Of a stretch of DNA of 48,650 bases, positions 17,337 through 30,284 are shown one piece after another; the first letter of the stretch is position 1, and each line of letters opens with the position of its first letter. Below the pieces are notes generated by a model, which ran no database searches, was not told where the DNA came from, and saw only the letters and a program-made list of their open reading frames with translations. This stretch comes from Casp-actino8 sp964563545 (GTDB lineage: Bacteria; Actinomycetota; Acidimicrobiia; Acidimicrobiales; Ilumatobacteraceae): assembly GCA_964563545.1 (NCBI GenBank), contig CAZLXB010000015.1:1-48650 (forward strand), in the 5' to 3' direction. The position numbers and the translations under genes were made by a program.

Positions 17337-17353
17337 ACAAGTATAATACAAGT
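17337..17353. promoter_or_regulatory. Shared acn/gntR operator and back-to-back promoters
   Basis: ACAAGTATAATACAAGT fills almost the whole 21-base gap between the two divergent starts. On the plus strand TATAAT (17342-17347), a perfect -10, ends 6 bases before the gntR GTG. On the minus strand TATACT (17345-17340) ends 7 bases before the acn ATG. Both transcripts would therefore be leaderless. The inner GTAT-A-ATAC is an inverted repeat of the kind bound by GntR/HutC regulators, flanked by the ACAAGT direct repeat that also occurs at icd. A protein bound here would block both promoters. Confidence 0.65.
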
Positions 17354-18085
17354 GTGCGGGAGATCAGATACCGAGCCATCGCCGATGACGTTCGCCGTCG
17401 CGTCGTCGACGGTGAGTATGCGGCCGGCAGCCTCCTTCCCTCGGAGGCTGAACTCGGAGCCGAGTTCGATGCCAGTCGAGTGACCGTGCGTCGGGCCCTT
17501 GAGGTGCTGCGCGACGAGGGCCTGGTCGATGCCCGGCAGGGCTTCGGCTGGTTCGTGGCCTCGGCGCCGCTGCGCCAGAGCCTCGGTCGGTTGGCGACGA
17601 TCGAGTCGCAATTGGTCGATGGTGGCATCCGACCCGAACGACGCATTCTCGAATTCGCCTTCGAACGGGCGTCCCGCGCCGTGAAGGCGGTTCTCGGTGC
17701 GGATCAGGTGTTGCGCGTGAAGCGCCTCAACCTCGCCGACGGTCAGCCCTTCGCCGTGGTCACGGTGTGGTGTCGAGCCGATCTCGGGCAGAACCTCTCG
17801 CGCGCCGACGTCGAACGTTCGCCTTTCTACGAACTGCTCGACGTTCCGCTGAAGGGTGCGACGCAGACGATCGGCGCCGATGCCGCCGGCGTGTCGGACG
17901 CCGAACTCCTCGGGATTCCCGTGGGGTCTCCGGTGTTGCGTTGCACGCGCATCACGACCGATCTCGCGGGTGACGCGGTGCTCTTGTCGGAGCACGTGTT
18001 TCCCGCACATCGCACCGAATTCGTGGTTGATCTGCCCCACGCCGAGCCATCGATCGCGCCCACCGGGTTGCGCCTCGTCGAATAG
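17354..18085 (+). CDS. GntR-family regulator (HutC/UTRA type), candidate TCA-cycle regulator
   Basis: A 243-residue regulator. Residues 1-70 form the GntR winged helix (IRYRAIADDVRRRVVDGEYAAGSLLPSEAELGAEFDASRVTVRRALEVLRDEGLVDARQGFGWFV). Residues about 85-240 form a UTRA effector domain, ending in the usual LLSEHVFPAHRTEFVV. The GTG at 17354 is chosen because the HTH begins right after it and TATAAT lies 6 bases upstream; the frame continues upstream into acn only by chance. Its position divergent from aconitase, with a shared operator copied at icd, suggests it represses acn, icd and itself, with a TCA-related metabolite as effector. The effector is inference. Confidence 0.93.
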   Translation: MREIRYRAIADDVRRRVVDGEYAAGSLLPSEAELGAEFDASRVTVRRALEVLRDEGLVDARQGFGWFVASAPLRQSLGRLATIESQLVDGGIRPERRILEFAFERASRAVKAVLGADQVLRVKRLNLADGQPFAVVTVWCRADLGQNLSRADVERSPFYELLDVPLKGATQTIGADAAGVSDAELLGIPVGSPVLRCTRITTDLAGDAVLLSEHVFPAHRTEFVVDLPHAEPSIAPTGLRLVE

Positions 18086-18109
18086 CCGGAGAACTAACCT
18101 CGCTCGGGA

Positions 18110-20224
18110 ATGAGCGAGACCGCTTCAACCGCGCCCGCGCGCCGCTCGCCAACGGGTGAGGCGGTACAGGTGGCCAAACCCGAGTACCTCCCGGCCCTCG
18201 ACGGCATCCGGGGTCTGGCCCTCATCATCATGCTGCTCTACCACCACGGAGTCACCTGGGTGACCGGTGGCGAACTCACCGTGGCGATGTTCTTCACGCT
18301 GTCGGGCTTTCTCATCACGCGACTTCTCATGTACGAGTGGTCGACGAGTCAGACGCTCGCGTTGAGGACCTTCTACGAACGCCGCGTCCGCCGACTCTTC
18401 CCGACGTCGTTCATCGTTCTCTCGGCCGTGGTGGTCGTGTGGACTCTCTTTCCGGGCTCGGGTCGACGTCTCGAGAGCGGGGAATGGTTCTCGGGCCTTT
18501 TCTACTTCGAGAACTTCTACCTGCAGGCCGCCGGCAAGGACTACGGAAACCTGTTCGGACTCGGCAATCCGGTCCAGCACCTGTGGAGCCTCTCGCTCGA
18601 GGAACAGGTCTACATCCTCTTTCCGTTGTTGTGCCTCGTCTTCCTGAAGGGACGGCACAGCACTGGTGCTGCGTGGCGGCTCTTCTCGATGCTCGCTGCG
18701 CTCACCGCCGCGGGACTCGTTCTCGGTGTGGTGTACAAATCGCACTCGCCGGTGTGGGGCGCGATCACCGGAACCGACATCGCGTGTCGGGGCTCGTCGT
18801 GCTCGTATTACGCACTCGAGGTGCGTTCGGCCGAGTTCTTCCTCGGGGCCGCCTTCGCCGTTCTCTGGGCGGTCTGGAAACAGGTACCGCGCATCGTCGA
18901 GATCCTGCGTCGTCCGAGTATGCGACGTCTCTCCTGGGTGCTCCTCGCGGTGGAGTTCTGGATGTGGTGGGAAGTCGGCCTGCGCAACGACTGGCGCGAC
19001 GTGTGGTTCCCGTGGGGCGTACTGGTGCACGGGCTCCTCACGTTGGTGCTCATCGCCTACGCATCGGCCGGTGTCGGGATGAACCGACTCTTGTCGTGGC
19101 GACCACTCATCCTCATGGGCCAGACCACATACACCGTCTATCTCGTGCACTGGCCGCTCTTCATGCTCATCGAGTCCTGGCGGCTCGATCCGAATCTTCC
19201 CCACATCAGAATTCCGGGCACCTCGTGGGTCACGGTCGACAACTTCTGGATGTTCTGGTTCAAGATCGCCTTCACCTACGCGCTGGTCATCCTCATCTAC
19301 CGCTTCATCGAGGATCCGGTTCGTCGTCGCGAGCGTTGGAAGGGCCGGACCATCTATCCGTGGCTCATCGGCATCGCGCTGGTTGGCATCGTCACGACCT
19401 TGGCGGGGGCCGACCGTCGATCGTCGGCCGATGACGTCATGAGCGTTCTCGATCAGGACGCGCTCGAGATGCAAGAACGCGCCGTGTCCGAACTCCCGGT
19501 TCTCCCCGCCGAGGCGCCCACCCGAGCCACGGCCGACCCGGATCTGCCAGCGCGCATCCTCTTCGTCGGCGACTCGCAGAGTTGGGTGTTGGCCTCGGGG
19601 TTGGACGACTGGGAGGCGGCCAACGGTGTGTTCCTCGTTCCGAGTCCGGGTGTCGGTTGCGGAATCGGGCGCACGACGCCCATCGAGTATCTCGGCGTCG
19701 AGCAGGATGCTCGTCCGGGCTGCAACGAATGGCGTGACGCGTTGCCGGCGATCGTCGCCCGACTCCGGCCGAATCTGGTGGTGATCGTCGGCGGAACCGC
19801 CGATCTCTCGAACCGCAAGATTCCGGGTCGCGACGACTGGTCGCACATCGGCGAACCCGACTACGACGCGTGGCTGACGTCCGAGATGAAAGAGTTCCTC
19901 GACGTCGTCGGCGAGGGAGGCGCGCGCATTCTGTGGCTCACGAGTCCGGATGTGGATCCTCCCTACGTAGTCGGCGAGACGGGTGAACCGCCGTTCGACG
20001 AAGCCGACCCGGCCCGAACCGCGCGCTACAACCAGTTGATCGCTGCGGTCGCCGCCGACGACCCGCGTGTCGTCGTGGCCGACTTCGCGACCGCCGTACG
20101 CGCCCATCCCGGTGGGCAGTTCGAACCGAGGATGCGTCCCGATGGCGCGCACATCGATCTGAAGGCTGCGCCCGAACTCGTCGAGTGGATCGATGCCGCC
20201 ATCAAGGACGCGTACCGTGACTGA
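18110..20224 (+). CDS. Acyltransferase-3 family membrane protein with C-terminal SGNH domain
   Basis: A 704-residue paralogue of the protein at 5474-7441. The membrane acyltransferase-3 domain (residues about 25-435) shows PALDGIRGLALIIMLLYHHG, FFTLSGFLITRLL and QHLWSLSLEEQVYILFPLL. The extracytoplasmic SGNH-like domain starts near residue 483 with FVGDSQSWVLASG and ends with RPDGAHIDL near 674. Likely transfers acetyl or acyl groups to an exported glycan. The ATG at 18110 follows gntR by 24 bases; TAACCT is 9 bases upstream, weaker than the usual spacing. The start of the next gene overlaps its stop by 8 bases. Confidence 0.9.
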   Translation: MSETASTAPARRSPTGEAVQVAKPEYLPALDGIRGLALIIMLLYHHGVTWVTGGELTVAMFFTLSGFLITRLLMYEWSTSQTLALRTFYERRVRRLFPTSFIVLSAVVVVWTLFPGSGRRLESGEWFSGLFYFENFYLQAAGKDYGNLFGLGNPVQHLWSLSLEEQVYILFPLLCLVFLKGRHSTGAAWRLFSMLAALTAAGLVLGVVYKSHSPVWGAITGTDIACRGSSCSYYALEVRSAEFFLGAAFAVLWAVWKQVPRIVEILRRPSMRRLSWVLLAVEFWMWWEVGLRNDWRDVWFPWGVLVHGLLTLVLIAYASAGVGMNRLLSWRPLILMGQTTYTVYLVHWPLFMLIESWRLDPNLPHIRIPGTSWVTVDNFWMFWFKIAFTYALVILIYRFIEDPVRRRERWKGRTIYPWLIGIALVGIVTTLAGADRRSSADDVMSVLDQDALEMQERAVSELPVLPAEAPTRATADPDLPARILFVGDSQSWVLASGLDDWEAANGVFLVPSPGVGCGIGRTTPIEYLGVEQDARPGCNEWRDALPAIVARLRPNLVVIVGGTADLSNRKIPGRDDWSHIGEPDYDAWLTSEMKEFLDVVGEGGARILWLTSPDVDPPYVVGETGEPPFDEADPARTARYNQLIAAVAADDPRVVVADFATAVRAHPGGQFEPRMRPDGAHIDLKAAPELVEWIDAAIKDAYRD

Positions 20225-21713
20225 CATCGGGAGACGTGTGCTCGCACGCGTCGATCGTCCGTCGGCCGCCGCCACCGGTGCCTGGACCTTCGTCTACCTG
20301 TTGGTGGCGATCACCGGTCAGCGTTTCGATACGGCGTACCTCGGTTTCGGTTGGCAGCTGATTCCGTGGGACATCCTGTCGACCGATCCTGTGCGGAGTG
20401 TCTGGTACCTGCACGTGCAACCGCCGGGCTGGAACCTGCTGCTCGGCGTCCTCGCCAAAGTTTCGCCATTCTCCGATGCCATCACTCTGCAAGTGCTGAT
20501 GGCTGTTTTCGGTATGGCGGTCGTCTACTTCGCCAGCCGACTCGGTCGGCGACTCGGGCTCACGGCGCGGGCGGCGGCGGTGCTCGCGGTCGGGGCGACC
20601 GTGCACCCCGAGGTGCTGAAGGGAGCCTTCGAGCCCAATTACGAACTGGCGGTGGCGGCGCTCATGCTCGCGTGGCTCGTCGCCGTCGCGCGTCTCGCCG
20701 ATGAACGACCACTGCGCCGGGCGTTCACGGTCGTGTCGGTCGTGCTCACGGCGCTCGTGATGACCCGCAGCCTGTATCACCCCCTCTTTCTGGTGGTGGT
20801 CATCGGCATCGTCGCCCTCGCCCATCGGACGCGCGTCGATCGTCGAACTCTGCTTGCGGTGGCATCGGTGCCGCTGATCGTGATCGGCGGGTGGATGGTC
20901 AAGAACCAAGTGCTGTTCGGAACCCCGACGCTCTCGAGTTGGTTCGGTATGAATTTGCAGCGGGCCGTGATCCCGGTGTTACCCCTCGACGAACTCGAGG
21001 AGATGCACGATCGTGGAGACGTCTCCGACATCGCGATGATCGGTCCATTCGGTAACTACGGCTTGTACGAGTCGGTCGTGAAGCCGTGCGTTCCCGAGCA
21101 CTCGCATCGTTCGCTCACCGAACCGATGCGCACGACCGACCCCTACAGTCCGAACTTCAACTACGAGTGTTTCCTTCCGATCTTCGATCAGGCCGGTTCC
21201 GACGCCTGGGCTGTGATCAAGAAGTATCCGGGCACGTGGTGGAAGGGTCGGATGTGGTCGCTGCGAACCACGGTGGCGGTGTCGGTGATGCCCTCGGAAT
21301 CGGAGTCGGTCGTCATGCGCTCGCTCGACGACGTGTATTCGGTCGCTCGTCTCGACTACCGAGGTGTCCTCTCGACGGAGGGTTGGGGAACGCCCATCTA
21401 CGGACGCCTCGAGGCTCCGACCGACTTCGGCCTCTCGCTGGTCGCGCTCTACGGATTGACGATCGGCATCGGTGTTCGGGCGGCGATCGGCTGGGTGCGA
21501 CGCCGACGAATCGAGACTCGAGAACTCCTGCACCTTCTCGCCGCCTTCACGGTGGCGTTCACGGTCGTGGTCGGCGCGGTGGCCGAACTCGGCGAACAGG
21601 CGCGCTTTCGCACCGTGACCGATCCGATCGCCACCGTGGTCGCGATCGGTTGGATCTGGTCGCAGGTGAAACGCGCGCGGGCTCAGCGGCAGGCGGCCGA
21701 CGTCGGTCGGTAG
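20217..21713 (+). CDS. Multi-pass membrane protein, GT-C glycosyltransferase-like
   Basis: A 498-residue membrane protein with about ten hydrophobic segments, an early periplasmic loop containing HVQPPGWNLLLGVLAKVSP, and a C-terminal pair of helices. The PPGWNLLLG loop and overall plan resemble the dolichyl/polyprenyl-phosphate-sugar-dependent GT-C glycosyltransferases, but I do not see a decisive motif, so the activity is tentative. The GTG at 20217 gives an 8-base overlap (GTGACTGA) with the acyltransferase stop and is preferred to the earlier in-frame ATG at 20193. Probably forms an envelope-glycan operon with the upstream gene. Confidence 0.75.
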   Translation: MTDIGRRVLARVDRPSAAATGAWTFVYLLVAITGQRFDTAYLGFGWQLIPWDILSTDPVRSVWYLHVQPPGWNLLLGVLAKVSPFSDAITLQVLMAVFGMAVVYFASRLGRRLGLTARAAAVLAVGATVHPEVLKGAFEPNYELAVAALMLAWLVAVARLADERPLRRAFTVVSVVLTALVMTRSLYHPLFLVVVIGIVALAHRTRVDRRTLLAVASVPLIVIGGWMVKNQVLFGTPTLSSWFGMNLQRAVIPVLPLDELEEMHDRGDVSDIAMIGPFGNYGLYESVVKPCVPEHSHRSLTEPMRTTDPYSPNFNYECFLPIFDQAGSDAWAVIKKYPGTWWKGRMWSLRTTVAVSVMPSESESVVMRSLDDVYSVARLDYRGVLSTEGWGTPIYGRLEAPTDFGLSLVALYGLTIGIGVRAAIGWVRRRRIETRELLHLLAAFTVAFTVVVGAVAELGEQARFRTVTDPIATVVAIGWIWSQVKRARAQRQAADVGR

Positions 21714-23233
21714 ACGATCACCCCGGGAGACTCTTCTTTGTCGAGCGCGCCTTCGACCACGGCGAGATCGAGTAGGTCGTCGTCGACGCTCGAGAACGTG
21801 ATCTGGTCGCTCAGGACGACGATGCCGTCGTTGCGAAGGAGAGCGCAGGGGAGTCGGCGGTAGAGATCCTCGACGTCGACGAGTTCGCCGGTGAGGGCTT
21901 TGAGCGCAGTGGGGGCGTAAGCCGCCGGTAATCCGGTGTCCCAGTGCACGGCATCGGCGTCGTTGGTGACGATGATGCGCGCCTGCGAACCCTCCGCCAC
22001 ATCGGAGAACGCTTTGCGCCCCGAATCGTCGCTGAAGCGTTCGCCGATCGATGAAGGTTGCACGGCGACGAGAATCCACGTCGCCACGACCACTGCTACT
22101 CCGATGACGGAACGACCCGTGCGCGGTGAACTCCAGAAGAGTGCGGCGAGAGTGAGCAAGCCGGCGGGCAGCATCAGGCGGTTGTCGGGTATCACGAGGG
22201 CATCGAAACCCATGAGGCCGGCGATCAGGCCGACCGAGATGATGGCCGCCGCCGCCAGCGCGAAATGGGCCGTGGGGGTGAGGAACGAACGGCGTCGGAT
22301 CAATCGTTCGCAGGCTCCGATCAGCAGGACGACCCACACGGCGGTGGCGATCCACGACCACCATTGGGGTCCTTCGCCGGTGAAATAGGTGCGCCGCAGG
22401 TCGCCTTGACGATGATCGAACCAGCCGCCGACCGAACGCACGAACACGTCGACGTCGACTCGCTGCAAACCTCGCCAACCGGCGTTGTGGCCGCCGCCGG
22501 CGAGTGACGCGAGGGCGATGTTGACGGCCGCCGGGGTGGCGAGGCCGACCGTCCAGAGGACGGATCCTCGTCGGTCGCCGGTGCGTCGATAGCGCTCCCA
22601 GCCACCGAGGAGTGCGAGGGGCGCGCCGATGAAACGAAGTAGCGACGCGAGAACCGTGAAGCCCGCGACCCACCTCCAGCGTCCACCTTCGCGGTAGTTC
22701 GCGAGTGCGAGTACGAGTGCGAAGACTGCTGCCGTGAAGACGGGCTCGGACAACGTTCCCTGCGTGACGAGGCGCGACGTGGGCAGCGCGACGAGTGCGA
22801 CCGCGAAGACGACGGCGAGGACGCGTCGGGCGTCGGTCCGCTTGGCCGCGATGGCCGGGCGATCGCCGAGCACGACGCAGAGCGCGACGACGGCGAGTGA
22901 CAGTACGACGACGACTCCCATGGCCCGGCGAACTCCGAATATGGCCCCCGGGATCCCGGCGAGAAGGGGGAAGCCGATGGGGAAGTCGACGAACGGGAGG
23001 CGGCCACCGCGCTCGAGGAACTCGACCGCGTCGAAGTTGGAGAACGACGGCGCGAGGTGGGTGGTGAAGGGGTGTCCGTCGGCCACGGCCTGCGCACCAC
23101 TCCAATAGGTGACGGTGTCGAGCAGGTGAACGATCCCGGACCGGAGTTGAACCGCACCCACGACGACGGCGCCGAGGGCCGCCACGACCGCAGTCGTCCA
23201 CTCGGTGCGATTCGGGCGGGTCGGCGCGGCCAC
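21683..23233 (-). CDS. Multi-pass membrane protein, possible glycosyltransferase
   Basis: A 516-residue integral membrane protein with about ten helices, a short N-terminal cytoplasmic stretch and a C-terminal soluble domain from about residue 400 (ARIIVTNDADAVHWDTGLPAAYAP). The first periplasmic loop (LLDTVTYWSGAQAVADGHPFTTHLAPSF) recalls GT-C enzymes where an Asp follows the first helix, but the assignment is weak. The GTG at 23233 has CAGACT six bases upstream. It overlaps the convergent membrane-protein gene by 31 bases tail to tail, so the two transcripts must be partly antisense. No known pathway partner besides the neighbouring envelope genes. Confidence 0.75.
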   Translation of the reverse strand: MAAPTRPNRTEWTTAVVAALGAVVVGAVQLRSGIVHLLDTVTYWSGAQAVADGHPFTTHLAPSFSNFDAVEFLERGGRLPFVDFPIGFPLLAGIPGAIFGVRRAMGVVVVLSLAVVALCVVLGDRPAIAAKRTDARRVLAVVFAVALVALPTSRLVTQGTLSEPVFTAAVFALVLALANYREGGRWRWVAGFTVLASLLRFIGAPLALLGGWERYRRTGDRRGSVLWTVGLATPAAVNIALASLAGGGHNAGWRGLQRVDVDVFVRSVGGWFDHRQGDLRRTYFTGEGPQWWSWIATAVWVVLLIGACERLIRRRSFLTPTAHFALAAAAIISVGLIAGLMGFDALVIPDNRLMLPAGLLTLAALFWSSPRTGRSVIGVAVVVATWILVAVQPSSIGERFSDDSGRKAFSDVAEGSQARIIVTNDADAVHWDTGLPAAYAPTALKALTGELVDVEDLYRRLPCALLRNDGIVVLSDQITFSSVDDDLLDLAVVEGALDKEESPGVIVYRPTSAACR

Positions 23234-23243
23234 AGGGTGAGTC

Positions 23244-23264
23244 TGTCAGGCGGGTGACCTGACA
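23244..23264. promoter_or_regulatory. Inverted repeat between divergent membrane-protein and crotonase genes
   Basis: TGTCAGG-CGGGTGA-CCTGACA: perfect 7-base arms with a 7-base spacer. It lies between the GTG start of the minus-strand gene (23233) and the ATG of the crotonase (23275), and overlaps both weak -10 boxes (CAGACT at 23240-23245 on the minus strand; CAACAT at 23263-23268 on the plus strand). A divergent operator is more likely than a terminator, since nothing ends here. Confidence 0.4.
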
Positions 23265-23274
23265 ACATGGACGC

Positions 23275-24093
23275 ATGTCCGACACCGATCGCGTGAGTAT
23301 TCAGGTTTCCCATGGCATCGCCGACGTTCGTATGACGCGGGCCGACAAGCGCAACGCGCTCGATGGTGCGATGTTCAGCGCGCTCGCCCGCGCCGGTGAG
23401 GAACTCAAGGCGCGACGCGACGTCCGTGTGGTGGTGCTCTCGGGCGAAGGTTCCTCGTTCTGCGCCGGGCTCGACTTCAGTTCGATGCAGCAGATGGCCG
23501 GCGGCGCCAAACCGGCGAACGACGAAGGCAATCCGGGGAGCATGGAGAAGGGTCGCATCACGCACCTCGGCCAGCAGGTGGCATGGGTCTGGCAGGAGAT
23601 CCCGGTTCCCGTCATCGCCGCCGTGCACGGGCACGCTTTGGGTGGCGGAATCCAGATCGCCCTTGGAGCCGACATCCGCATCGTGCACCCCGACACGCAG
23701 ATGTCGGTGCGTGAAGTGCACTGGGGTCTGGTTCCCGACATGACCGGCACGTTGGTGTTGTCGCGACTCGTCCGCCCCGATGTGGCCAAAGAGTTGGTCT
23801 TCACCGCGCGCGTGTTCTCGGGCCGCGAGGCGTTCGAACTCGGACTCGCGACCCGACTCGCCGAGGATCCCCGGGCCGAGGCCCTCGCCATGGCCGCCGA
23901 GATCGCCGGCCGGAGCCCCGACGCGGTGCGCGGAGCCAAGACTCTGTTGAACGGCCTCTACAACTCGGGAGCCGCCGACCAGTTCGCGGAGGAGCGTCGC
24001 GTCATCGGGTCGCTCATCGGCCGCCCCAACCAGGTCGAGGCCGTGATGTCGAACTTCGAAAAGCGCGTCGCGGTCTTCGCCGATCCCTCCTGA
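23275..24093 (+). CDS. Crotonase-family enzyme (enoyl-CoA hydratase/isomerase)
   Basis: A 272-residue crotonase-fold protein. The oxyanion-hole segments are clear: CAGLDFSSM and HGHALGGGIQIALGADIRIV. The first catalytic glutamate of classical enoyl-CoA hydratase (Glu in GGGCE) is Gln here. The second is present in VREVHWGLVPDMTGT, which also carries an Asp as in dienoyl-CoA isomerases. This makes isomerase or another crotonase reaction as likely as hydration. Probable role is fatty-acid or related acyl-CoA metabolism. Start ATG at 23275, with CAACAT six bases upstream. No other beta-oxidation genes are adjacent. Confidence 0.9.
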   Translation: MSDTDRVSIQVSHGIADVRMTRADKRNALDGAMFSALARAGEELKARRDVRVVVLSGEGSSFCAGLDFSSMQQMAGGAKPANDEGNPGSMEKGRITHLGQQVAWVWQEIPVPVIAAVHGHALGGGIQIALGADIRIVHPDTQMSVREVHWGLVPDMTGTLVLSRLVRPDVAKELVFTARVFSGREAFELGLATRLAEDPRAEALAMAAEIAGRSPDAVRGAKTLLNGLYNSGAADQFAEERRVIGSLIGRPNQVEAVMSNFEKRVAVFADPS

Positions 24094-24126
24094 CCGCTCG
24101 GACGGGTGTCACAACGTCCGTAATGG

Positions 24127-24156
24127 TTGGCTCGTCGAGCCACCGACTTCTAGGAT
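24127..24156 (+). promoter_or_regulatory. Promoter of gltBD
   Basis: TTGGCT (24127-24132) and TAGGAT (24151-24156) with an 18-base spacer. Transcription would begin near 24163, leaving a leader of about 70 bases. A GGCTC-GTC-GAGCC hairpin or dyad (24129-24141) overlaps the -35. The leader itself can form ACAAC(C)GA-CAG-TCGTTGT (24193-24210), a modest hairpin; I see no riboswitch class in it. Confidence 0.45.
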
Positions 24157-24232
24157 GGCGTTGCCGTTCGGGCCAGCGTCGTCCCGGGGGCCACAACCGA
24201 CAGTCGTTGTCCGTGGACCCGAGAGAAGACTC

Positions 24233-28787
<4,555 letters not shown>

Positions 28788-28795
<8 letters not shown>

Positions 28796-30239
28796 GACCA
28801 CGGGATTTCTGAAGTGGCATCGGGAGGGCCCGTCGCGTCGGCCGGTGCCGGTGCGACTGCGTGACTGGAAAGAGGTCTACGAGCCCTTCAATGCCGAGGC
28901 GCTCAATCGTCAGGCCGGTCGTTGCATGGATTGCGGTATCCCGTTCTGCAACAACGGCTGTCCGCTCGGGAATCTCATTCCCGATTGGAACGACCTCGTG
29001 TATCGAGGGCACTGGCAGGACGCGATCGATCGTCTGCACGCGACCAACAACTTCCCGGAGTTCACCGGTCGACTCTGTCCGGCCCCCTGCGAATCGGCGT
29101 GCGTGCTCGGGATCAATGCCGATCCGGTGTCGATCAAACAGGTCGAGGTCGAGATCATCGACCGGGCCTTCGCCGAAGGCTGGGTGGTCCCGCAGATCCC
29201 GAGTGTGAAGACCGGCAAGCGTGTGGCCGTGATCGGATCCGGACCGGCCGGACTCGCCGTGGCCCAACAACTCACGCGTGCGGGCCACGACGTGGTGGTG
29301 TTGGAGCGCGCCGATCGGGTGGGGGGACTTCTTCGCTACGGCATTCCCGAGTTCAAGATGGAGAAACGGCATCTCGATCGTCGTCTTGCGCAGATGGAGG
29401 CCGAGGGAACCGAGTTCCGCACGAATGCGATCGTCGGTCAGAACGTCGACATCGACATCTTGCGGGCGAGCCACGACGCGGTGATCCTCGCCTGCGGTGC
29501 GACCGCATGGCGTGATCTCCCGGTGCCCGGACGCGATCTGGCCGGCATCCATCAGGCGATGGAGTATCTGCCCCTCGCCAATCGCGTGCAGGAGGGTGAC
29601 CTCGGGTCGTCGCCGATCGACGTCGCCGGCAAGCACGTGGTGATCATCGGAGGCGGTGACACCGGAGCCGATTGTCTCGGCACCGCACATCGTCAGGGAG
29701 CAGCTTCGGTGACTCAACTCGAGATCATGCCGCGTCCGCCGGAGGAGCGTTCGGGCGGTAACCCGTGGCCGCAATACTCGATGGTGTATCGCGTGTCCTC
29801 GGCGCATGAAGAGGGTGGCGAGCGCGTCTACAGCGTGAACACCGAGCGTTTCGTGGACGATGGCCACGGACGCGTGAAGGCATTGCTCGTGCACGAAGTG
29901 GAGATGCGCGACGGCAAGTTCGTCAAGGTCGACGGGTCCGATCGCGAGATCCCGGCCGACTTCGTGTTCCTGGCGATGGGATTCGTCGGACCCGAGAAGG
30001 GCGGCTGGCTCGATGCGCTCGGAGTCGAACTCGACGAACGTGGCAACGTTCGACGGAACCCCGACTACATGTCGTCGGTTCCCGGCGTGTTCGTGGCCGG
30101 CGACATGGGCCGTGGTCAATCACTCATCGTGTGGGCCATCGCCGAAGGACGGGCGTGCGCGGCCGGTGTCGATGCTTATCTCATGGGCTCGAGCACCTTG
30201 CCGTCACCCGTTCGACCCACGGACCGCCCGCTCGTCTGA
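28788..30239 (+). CDS. gltD: Glutamate synthase small subunit
   Basis: Flavoprotein that passes electrons from NADPH through FAD and two 4Fe-4S clusters to GltB. The 483-residue chain shows the N-terminal cluster cysteines (RCMDCGIPFCNNGCPLGN and CPAPCESACVLG), the FAD motif GSGPAGLAVAQQL near residue 148, and the NADPH motif GGGDTGADCLGTAHRQGA near 290. It ends with the typical FVAGDMGRGQSLIVWAI block. The ATG at 28788 overlaps the gltB stop (ATGGGTGA) and is preceded by GGAGG, so translation is both coupled and Shine-Dalgarno assisted. Confidence 0.97.
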
Positions 30240-30271
30240 CGGGGTGACCCGTCGCCTTCGGGCCTCTCAAC

Positions 30272-30277
30272 TAGATT
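30272..30277 (+). promoter_or_regulatory. -10 box of the LysM lipoprotein gene
   Basis: TAGATT followed by seven bases (GTTCGCC) and the GTG start at 30285; leaderless geometry. Confidence 0.45.
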
Positions 30278-30284
30278 GTTCGCC

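Noticed and set aside
24163..24232. Riboswitch in the gltB leader
   Set aside because: Only one modest bulged hairpin is visible in about 70 bases and no known aptamer core or terminator/antiterminator pair is recognised.
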